This document shows positions 57,669-64,000 of a stretch of 64,000 nucleotides of DNA, in pieces. Each line of letters opens with the position of its first letter. The stretch's first letter is position 1. Source of the DNA: Saprospiraceae bacterium (GTDB taxonomy: Bacteria; Bacteroidota; Bacteroidia; Chitinophagales; Saprospiraceae); assembly GCA_019638385.1 (NCBI GenBank), contig JAHBTW010000003.1:248001-312000 (forward strand), in the 5' to 3' direction. The translations under genes and the position numbers were made by a program. The notes beneath the pieces were generated by a model. That model ran no database searches, was not told the origin of the DNA, and was given only the letters and a program-made list of their open reading frames with translations.

Positions 57669-58469
57669 ATGAAAATACTTATCATCGGCGGCGGCAATAT
57701 GGGAATGACATACGCGCAGAGTTTTTTGCGTTCGCACATAGCCGGCAAAGACAATATGATGATACTGGAAAAATCGCCGGAGAAGGCGGTTGAGTTGTCT
57801 CAAAAGGACATCGGTACCGTTTACGGCTTGCCGGAGCATTGCGTATCGCAGGCTGACTTAGTGATTTTGGCTGTAAAGCCGCAAGATTCTGCTCACCTAT
57901 TTTCTACCCTTCGCCCGTATGTGCATCCGCAACAGGTGTTCCTCTCCATTATGGCCGGCGTGAAAATGGCGGCTATTTCGGATGCCTTAGGCGTTCAGAA
58001 AATCATACGCGCCATGCCCAATCTGCCCGCTCAAATCGGCATGGGCATGACCGCCTTTACTTCCAGCGACGAAGTGACCCGCATCGAATTGGTGACGGTG
58101 CAAAATCTCATGAATACGACGGGCAAAACGGTGTATGTGGAAAAAGAATCGGCCATAGACGCCGCTACGGCCATTTCGGGCAGCGGCCCGGCGTATGTGT
58201 GGTTTTTTATGAAAGCGCTCATTGAAGCCGCGCGGGAAATGGGGTTCAGCCCTTCGGAGGCGGAACTGCTGGTAAGCCAAACCTTCAGCGGCGCCATAGA
58301 ACTCTACAATGCCTCCAGCCTCTCCTGCGAAGAATGGATAGACCGGGTGTCCTCGCGCGGAGGCACCACGGAGGCGGCCTTGAGTACCTACCGCAGCAAT
58401 GCCGTACACGACGACATCATAGCCGGTGCTGTGGCTGCCCTGCGCCGGGCCGAAGAATTGGGCAGGTAA
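57669..58469 (+). CDS. proC: Pyrroline-5-carboxylate reductase
   Basis: 266 residues. NAD(P)-binding MKILIIGGGNMGMTYAQSFL, the LVILAVKPQD strand, RAMPNLPAQIGMGMTAF (about 118-134) and the signature SGSGPAYVWFFMKALIEAAREMGFS ... SRGGTTEAALSTYRS. It reduces P5C to proline in the cytoplasm, the last step of proline synthesis. The frame is open far upstream into the MarR region, but the ATG at 57669 begins precisely with the dinucleotide-binding strand and follows a promoter. The sensor gene starts three bases after its stop. Confidence 0.93.
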   Translation: MKILIIGGGNMGMTYAQSFLRSHIAGKDNMMILEKSPEKAVELSQKDIGTVYGLPEHCVSQADLVILAVKPQDSAHLFSTLRPYVHPQQVFLSIMAGVKMAAISDALGVQKIIRAMPNLPAQIGMGMTAFTSSDEVTRIELVTVQNLMNTTGKTVYVEKESAIDAATAISGSGPAYVWFFMKALIEAAREMGFSPSEAELLVSQTFSGAIELYNASSLSCEEWIDRVSSRGGTTEAALSTYRSNAVHDDIIAGAVAALRRAEELGR

Positions 58470-58472
58470 GCC

Positions 58473-61268
58473 ATGTTCCCCCGCAAAGCCATCATCGCTG
58501 CGGCCCTCGGCCTTTGTACGTTGCTGCACGCAACGGCACAGGAAATCCCTTATATCAAAAACCACCCCCCCGACGCCATGCAGGCCGGCAATCAAAACTG
58601 GTCAGTGGCCCAGGCGCCTTCCCGCGACTTGTACATCGCCAACTCCGCCGGCATGGTACAATACGACGGTGCTCGCTGGAAACTATTGCCGCTTCCCAAC
58701 CGCCAAATTGCAAGGGCCTCGGCGGTGGATGCGCAGGGCCGTATTTTCTGCGGCGGATTCGGAGAATTCGGATACTGGAAACCCGACCGAAACGGCATGC
58801 CGGCGTATTTTTCTCTCTCTGACTCTATTAAAAATGAAAAAGCCGGTCGGGAGGAAATCTGGCATATTCTGCTCTTCGAAGGCAAAGCATATTTCCAGTC
58901 CTTTTCTGCGCTGTACCGTTTCGATTATAAACAACTGGAAGAGCTGCCCGTACCCGGCAACATCATGTTTATGCAGGACGCCGGCGGCAGAGCGCTCTTG
59001 CCGGTGATCGGGCAGGGCATTTTTGAAAAAGATAAAAACGACCGGTTTACGCTCTTGCCGGGAACGGAAGCGCTGGGCGACAAAATCGTGGTGGGCATGA
59101 TACCGCTCCGCAACGGCGGCCTGCTCATCGGCGCCGCGCAAGGTGGCTTGTTTTATTGGCAAAACAACCAACTCCGCACCTGGGAAACCCCGGCGCAGAA
59201 AGAACTCGGAAAAAGCCGGCTCAATAAAATGCTCCTCCTCTCCGATGGCAACATCGCGCTCGGTTCGGTAGGAGAGGGGCTGTACATCATCACCCAGGAT
59301 GGGAAAGTGCTCTATCACATCCACCGGGGGGTGGGCTTGCAAAACAATACCATTTTGTCTCTGATGCAAGATGCCGACGGCAATCTTTGGGTCGGAATGG
59401 ATAAGGGATTGGACATACTGGCCCTCAGTTCGCCTCTTCGTTTTTCCATTGATCGCAGCGGCAACATCGGCACGGTGTTTACCGCCTGCCGTTGGAAAGA
59501 CAAATTGTATCTCGGTACCAATCAGGGATTGTTTCACCGGAGTGCAACCGCTGCCGGCAGCTTAGACGCAGCTATAAACTGGATGCCCGTTTCGGGCCTC
59601 AACGGGCAAGTGTGGGAACTGACTATCATCGGCAATCAGTTGCTGTGCGGTCACAACGACGGCTCTTTTCTGATCGAAAACGGAACGGCGACTAAAATAT
59701 CAGAAGTGACCGGCGGCTGGGTGACCAAAAACTGTCCCTGGGATAAGGACGCATTCGTGCAAGGCACCTACACCGGTTTGATCGTTTTCCGAAAAGACGA
59801 ACAGCAGGGGCTGCAATTTTCGCATCGAATTGCCGGCTTCGATCAGCCGGTAGAGTTCATGTCGTTTGATTCAATGGGGAACCTGTGGGCGGCGCACCCT
59901 TACCGGGGGCTGCACCGCATTGAATTGAGCAAAGACCTGACAGCCGTAACGGCAACGCGCCGAATCACGCCGGCCGATGGCATCCCGATGGATTTCAACC
60001 TCGCCCTGACGGAAATTAACGGGCAAATTTTGCTGCGCGCCGGTGGGCAATTTTTTCACTTCAACAACAAAGCGCAGCGGTGGGAATTGTACAATCCGGG
60101 GCAGGGCCTGGGCCTAAAAGGAGGAGAGCGGGCACTGTTGCCTGCCGGGAACAAAGAAGCCTGGTTTGCCGTGTTCAACGACAAGGTGATGTTGCAGGAA
60201 CCGGGCATACAACAGGCCGTATTTTCGCTGCGCCTGCCCAATGACCGCCCCAATATTGTAGAACTGCCCCACAACACTTTCCTTTTTTGCCTCGAAGACG
60301 GATACGCCTTGTGGGATCGCAAAAACGGAAGCAGCGCTCCCACCGACGGTAGTGGGTATGTTCGCATCACGGAGCTGAGTATCAACGGCGCCGGCCGGCG
60401 CATCACGCAGCCGCAGGATGCCGATCAGGAGGCCATTCTAGAGCCTTATGAAAACCATCTCAGCTTCTTTTTCTCTGCTACCCGATTCGATCAAAAACCG
60501 GCGTACCGCTGGAGGATGGTCGGGCTTCAGGACGATTGGTCGGAATGGCAGGAGAATAGTATGCAGGAGTTTTCCTATTTGCCGCCCGGCACTTACCGTT
60601 TTGAAGTACAATCAGATCAATCGGATCAGACGGCGGTGTTTCGGTTCCGCATCAAGCCGCGGTGGTTTCAAACCTGGTATTTCAAACTGCTGTATATACT
60701 TGCCGGCGTGGGCGCTATTTCTGTTTTAATGGTATGGCGGTTTCAGCAGTTGGAGCGCCGGCACCGTCGTCAAATGCTGGAGCGCGAGCGCCGGCTTCAC
60801 CAGCAACGCATTCAGGAGCGCAACGAACAACTTCAGGAGGACGTACTCAAAAAAGCAAAAGACCTGGCCAATTCCACTATGCACCTCATTCGGAAAAACG
60901 AGGTTTTGTTGGAAATCAAGCAGCGCTTTTCCAGATTGAAACAAGGGCAAAATACAGCCATAACCGTGCAGCAACTCAATCATTTGGTGGAACAGGAACT
61001 CAGCAGCGAAAACGACTGGGCCGTATTTGAAGAAAATTTCAATCAAGTACACGAGGCATTCCTGCGAAAGATGAAACAAGCCTTTCCCGACCTTACGCCC
61101 GGCGACCTCCGGCTGGCGGCCTATCTCAAAATGAACCTCTCCTCCAAAGAAATTGCTCCGCTGCTTGGCATTTCCATTCGGGGTGTGGAGAACAAACGCT
61201 ACCGCCTGCGCAAAAAAATGAATCTGCCCAACGATGAAAATTTGGTGGAATTCCTGCTCGATTTCTAA
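58473..61268 (+). CDS. Membrane sensor-regulator: periplasmic propeller, Y_Y_Y domain, LuxR-type HTH
   Basis: 931 residues. Signal MFPRKAIIAAALGLCTLLHATAQ, then about fourteen propeller blades like those of 'two-component regulator propeller' proteins (NLWVGMDKGLDILAL, YLGTNQGLF, NLWAAHPYRGLHRI). Residues 640-730 form the Y_Y_Y Ig-like domain (HLSFFFSATRFDQKPAYRWRMVGLQDDWSEW ... FSYLPPGTYRFEV). One transmembrane helix at about 733-755, a long coiled coil (QQLERRHRRQMLERERRLH...), then a C-terminal LuxR-type helix-turn-helix (LTPGDLRLAAYLKMNLSSKEIAPLLGISIRGVENKRYRLRKKM, 871-913). There is no histidine kinase or receiver. It should sense an envelope signal and bind DNA directly from the membrane. 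It is fused transcriptionally to proC (3-bp gap). Confidence 0.88.
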   Translation: MFPRKAIIAAALGLCTLLHATAQEIPYIKNHPPDAMQAGNQNWSVAQAPSRDLYIANSAGMVQYDGARWKLLPLPNRQIARASAVDAQGRIFCGGFGEFGYWKPDRNGMPAYFSLSDSIKNEKAGREEIWHILLFEGKAYFQSFSALYRFDYKQLEELPVPGNIMFMQDAGGRALLPVIGQGIFEKDKNDRFTLLPGTEALGDKIVVGMIPLRNGGLLIGAAQGGLFYWQNNQLRTWETPAQKELGKSRLNKMLLLSDGNIALGSVGEGLYIITQDGKVLYHIHRGVGLQNNTILSLMQDADGNLWVGMDKGLDILALSSPLRFSIDRSGNIGTVFTACRWKDKLYLGTNQGLFHRSATAAGSLDAAINWMPVSGLNGQVWELTIIGNQLLCGHNDGSFLIENGTATKISEVTGGWVTKNCPWDKDAFVQGTYTGLIVFRKDEQQGLQFSHRIAGFDQPVEFMSFDSMGNLWAAHPYRGLHRIELSKDLTAVTATRRITPADGIPMDFNLALTEINGQILLRAGGQFFHFNNKAQRWELYNPGQGLGLKGGERALLPAGNKEAWFAVFNDKVMLQEPGIQQAVFSLRLPNDRPNIVELPHNTFLFCLEDGYALWDRKNGSSAPTDGSGYVRITELSINGAGRRITQPQDADQEAILEPYENHLSFFFSATRFDQKPAYRWRMVGLQDDWSEWQENSMQEFSYLPPGTYRFEVQSDQSDQTAVFRFRIKPRWFQTWYFKLLYILAGVGAISVLMVWRFQQLERRHRRQMLERERRLHQQRIQERNEQLQEDVLKKAKDLANSTMHLIRKNEVLLEIKQRFSRLKQGQNTAITVQQLNHLVEQELSSENDWAVFEENFNQVHEAFLRKMKQAFPDLTPGDLRLAAYLKMNLSSKEIAPLLGISIRGVENKRYRLRKKMNLPNDENLVEFLLDF

Positions 61269-61332
61269 AAAAATACGACCTTGGCTTACGCTATACAATG
61301 GTCGCAGGGCCATTACAAAAAACGCAATCAAT

Positions 61333-62793
61333 ATGAGCCTTTCATTTTCAACGGCACAAAATTATATCGGCGGGCATTTCCGGCCCCATGCCGGTAAAAA
61401 CATTGAGGTGGTAAGCCCGCTTACCGGGGCGGTTATCTCATCGGCGCCGCTTTCCGCAAAGGAAGACTTAGACGCCGCCGTGGTAGCAGCGCAGGCCGCT
61501 TTCCCAGCTTGGTCGGCACGCACGCTCAAAGAACGCGTACAGGTGTTTTTCCGCCTGCACGGGTTGTTGGAAAAGCACAAAGCCGAACTCAGCGCATTGG
61601 TGACTGCCGAAAACGGGAAAACCCTGCCCGAAGCGGAAGCAGAAGTGCTCAAAGGCATGGAACTGTGCGAGTTTGCCTGCTCTCTGCCCCAAATTCTCAG
61701 CGATGAAATTCAGGAAGTGAGCAAAGGCGTGGAGTGCCGAACGGCGCATGTGCCGCTCGGCGTAGTGGCCTCCATCGTGCCTTTCAACTTTCCGCTCATG
61801 GTGCCGCTGTGGACGATCCCCAACGCCATTGCGCTCGGCAACTGTATGATTTTGAAACCCTCCGAACAAGTGCCGCTCAGCGCCCATCGCCTCGCCGAAT
61901 TGCTGGCCGAAGCGGGCTTGCCCGACGGCGTTTTTAATATTGTGAACGGCGACCGCGACATCGTGGAAGCCATCTGCGACCATCCCGGCATTGAGGCCGT
62001 TTCTTTTGTCGGTTCCACCAAAGTGGCCAAAATCGTATATCGCAGAAGCACCGATCGGCTCAAGCGCTGCCTCGCACTCGGCGGCGCAAAGAATCACCTC
62101 ATTGTGCTACCCGATGCCAACCCGGACATTTCGGCGGCCAACATCGCGGCGTCTATGGCGGGCTGTGCCGGTCAGCGCTGCATGGCTGCATCGGCTATGC
62201 TGGCCGTGGGAAAAACCGACCACATCATCGCGCAGATTTGCGACGAGGCCCGCAAAATCGTGCCGGGGAAAAACCTCGGCGCCGTTATTTCCAAAGAAGC
62301 CAAAGCGCGCATAGAGCGCTACATTGCCGAAGCAGAAGCCGCAGGCGCCCGCGTGTTGGTAGATGGCCGAAATGCCGTGGTGCCGGGCAGCGAAAACGGC
62401 TACTACGTCGGTCCGACCGTGATAGATAATGTGACGCCCGACATGGCCATTGCCCGCGAAGAGGTATTCGGCCCGGTGTTGGCCATCCTTCGCACCGACA
62501 ACATAGACCAGGCCATTGCCATCGAAAACAATTCGTCTTACGGCAATGCTTCTTCCGTGTTTACCCAAAGCGGCGGCCTGGCCAACTACGTCATTGAGCG
62601 GGTCAGTGCCGGTATGGTAGGCGTCAATGTGGGCGTACCGGTGCCGCGCGAACCGTTTTCCTTCGGCGGTTGGAACGAATCCCGTTTCGGCGTGGGCGAC
62701 ATCACCGGCAAAAGTTCTATCCACTTCTGGACAAAACTCAAAAAAACCACTACCAAATGGGACCCGGAGGCCTGGAAAGACTGGGCCAGTTGA
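61333..62793 (+). CDS. mmsA: CoA-acylating methylmalonate-semialdehyde dehydrogenase
   Basis: 486 residues from the ATG at 61333. Aldehyde dehydrogenase fold with FNFP (152-155, catalytic Asn), the glycine motif FVGSTKVAK (225-233), ALGGAKNHLIVLPDAN (248-263) and the nucleophile Cys283 in AGCAGQRCMA. GAKNH and CAGQRCMA are diagnostic for the CoA-dependent MMSDH group, which lacks the usual general-base Glu. It oxidises methylmalonate semialdehyde (valine breakdown) or malonate semialdehyde (inositol, beta-alanine) to propionyl- or acetyl-CoA with NAD. It stands alone here, so the pathway is open. An in-frame extension to 61234 overlaps the sensor gene and is rejected. Confidence 0.9.
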   Translation: MSLSFSTAQNYIGGHFRPHAGKNIEVVSPLTGAVISSAPLSAKEDLDAAVVAAQAAFPAWSARTLKERVQVFFRLHGLLEKHKAELSALVTAENGKTLPEAEAEVLKGMELCEFACSLPQILSDEIQEVSKGVECRTAHVPLGVVASIVPFNFPLMVPLWTIPNAIALGNCMILKPSEQVPLSAHRLAELLAEAGLPDGVFNIVNGDRDIVEAICDHPGIEAVSFVGSTKVAKIVYRRSTDRLKRCLALGGAKNHLIVLPDANPDISAANIAASMAGCAGQRCMAASAMLAVGKTDHIIAQICDEARKIVPGKNLGAVISKEAKARIERYIAEAEAAGARVLVDGRNAVVPGSENGYYVGPTVIDNVTPDMAIAREEVFGPVLAILRTDNIDQAIAIENNSSYGNASSVFTQSGGLANYVIERVSAGMVGVNVGVPVPREPFSFGGWNESRFGVGDITGKSSIHFWTKLKKTTTKWDPEAWKDWAS

Positions 62794-62853
62794 TACCCTC
62801 TCTGCCAATGAAAACAACTTCCACTTGTTTCAACTCACTGACATCCAATATGA

Positions 62854-64000
62854 ATGACACTTTTACCTTTCGCTTTCATCCTTTTGTCCAAATTGGCCGG
62901 CAATGCCGGCGCCAACGGTCATAATCCTGCCGCGCTGCCCAATTGTACGTTCACCGTATCCGCCGGGCCGGACATCACAATATGCTCGCCGGGGCAAACC
63001 GTGAGCCTCAACGGCGTAGTGAACGGCCCTTACCTCGGCGCGATGTGGAGTCCGACCACCGGGTTGAGCAATCCGAACAGCCCGGGAACCACCGCCACCG
63101 TAAATCAGACCACAACCTATACCCTTATGGTAACCGGCCTCGGAACGAGCAATCTCATCGTCAACGGCAATTTCAATGCCGGCCTTTTTGGATTCACCAG
63201 TGATTATGTGCCCGGCACAGGCGGCGCGTTCGGATTGCTGTCGAATGAGGGCACTTTTGCCGTAGCGACCAACGCCAATCTCACCCACACGAACTTTGCC
63301 AATTGCCCCGACCATACCGGCGGTGGCAGTATGTTGGTAGTAAACGGCGCCGGTACGCCCAACCAAGACGTATGGTGCCAAACGGTGATGGTTGATCCCG
63401 GTACTACCTACGCCTTCAGTGCCTGGGGCGCTTCGGTCGTATCGGCATCGCCGGCCATTTTACAAATTTCCATCAACGGTATTCTTCTGGGCGCTCCATT
63501 TACATTGCCTGGCGCTACCTGTCAGTGGACTCAGTTTTTCCAAACCTGGAACTCCGGCGGGGCCACTTCGGCACAAATTTGTATCGTCAATCAAAATACC
63601 CAACCCAGTGGCAATGACTTCGTATTAGATGACCTTGAGTTCGGGCCGGTATGTACTGATATGGCAGAAGTTACCGTCACCGTAGTGAGCGTCAATGCCT
63701 CCTGGACGCCGCCGCAAAACCTTTGTCTCTTTTCTCCTCCTTTTGACTTGAACGGACAGTTAAGCCCGATTGCTACTCCTGGCGGGCAATGGACCATCAA
63801 CGGGCAGCCGGGCTCGTTTTTCAATCCAGGCGCATTGGGGCCGGGCACGCACAGCGTAAGCTACGTCGTAGGCGCGCCGCCCTGTACTCAAACCAATACC
63901 CAGCAAATTGTTATCAACCCCATTCCGTCGGCCAATTGGCTGCTTCCGGTGGGTTTGTGTGTGAATTCGGCTCCTTTTTCGCTCAATGCGCAATTGCTGC
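62854..64000 (+). CDS. 5' part of a large secreted PKD/Ig-like repeat protein (runs off the window)
   Basis: 382 codons are visible, open to the edge. From the ATG at 62854 (an ATG four bases earlier is out of frame) the signal MTLLPFAFILLSKLAGNAGANG is followed by CTFTVSAGPDITICSPGQTVSLNGVV, the 'pollen-like' PKD/Ig opening used in Bacteroidota gliding- and T9SS-associated proteins. Residues about 100-270 look like a carbohydrate-binding-type jelly roll (NLIVNGNFNAGLFGFTSDY ... FVLDDLEFGPVC), with further Ig-like repeats after. A C-terminal sorting or gliding-type domain is expected beyond the window. Likely a surface adhesin. Confidence 0.8.
   Translation, partial: MTLLPFAFILLSKLAGNAGANGHNPAALPNCTFTVSAGPDITICSPGQTVSLNGVVNGPYLGAMWSPTTGLSNPNSPGTTATVNQTTTYTLMVTGLGTSNLIVNGNFNAGLFGFTSDYVPGTGGAFGLLSNEGTFAVATNANLTHTNFANCPDHTGGGSMLVVNGAGTPNQDVWCQTVMVDPGTTYAFSAWGASVVSASPAILQISINGILLGAPFTLPGATCQWTQFFQTWNSGGATSAQICIVNQNTQPSGNDFVLDDLEFGPVCTDMAEVTVTVVSVNASWTPPQNLCLFSPPFDLNGQLSPIATPGGQWTINGQPGSFFNPGALGPGTHSVSYVVGAPPCTQTNTQQIVINPIPSANWLLPVGLCVNSAPFSLNAQLL

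Overview
The window comes from a member of the Bacteroidota, most likely a free-living Saprospirales- or Chitinophagales-like bacterium (the order is inferred). Evidence: a SusC/RagA receptor, several proteins with type IX secretion (T9SS) C-terminal sorting tails, a lipidated TamA homologue (TamL), a GldA-type gliding ABC ATPase, WG-repeat and DUF4403 proteins, and many start regions preceded by the Bacteroidota promoter (TTTG/TTG, 19-21 bp, TAnnTTTG) instead of strong Shine-Dalgarno sites. Base composition is moderately GC-rich, with two clearly AT-rich patches near 24.9-26.4 kb and 28.1-29.5 kb. I saw no rRNA, tRNA, CRISPR array or transposase gene.

Layout. 1-5.4 kb: 5' part of a SusC-like receptor, pyrF, and a FucP-type sugar permease. 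5.4-6.5 kb: a 1.1-kb gene-free stretch with tandem promoter/hairpin/CCCATGA modules, including one promoter-terminator pair that looks like a small RNA gene. 6.5-22.4 kb: a T9SS-secreted protein, glycosylasparaginase, a Thr/Ser dehydratase, a large VPS10/BNR-like protein, NhaD antiporter, small lipoproteins, an alkaline phosphatase/DUF4403 pair, a CotH-kinase-like secreted protein and a SpoU-type RNA methyltransferase.

22.4-31 kb is the most unusual part. The 3' ends of two convergent genes (tamL and a Tat-exported Gfo/Idh/MocA oxidoreductase) each occur twice in interleaved order, with a 180-bp foldback element at the junction. Between them lie AT-rich inserted genes: a Crp/Fnr regulator with a haloalkane-dehalogenase-like hydrolase, and a Cys/Gly-rich lipoprotein followed by a three-helix membrane protein. 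The lipoprotein promoter has a TG dinucleotide tract next to its -7 element.

31-64 kb: acyl-CoA dehydrogenase behind twin operators, gldA, gluQ-RS, lipoproteins, a haem-binding protein and SGNH lipase, a 1109-residue WG-repeat protein, glmM, a PAP2 phosphatase, a ZIP transporter, a TonB receptor with a secreted hydrolase, two large T9SS proteins, an amidase, a MarR/YceI pair, proC, a membrane LuxR-type sensor, an mmsA-type dehydrogenase, and the start of another large secreted protein. The envelope and secretome genes dominate; central metabolism is represented by scattered single genes.
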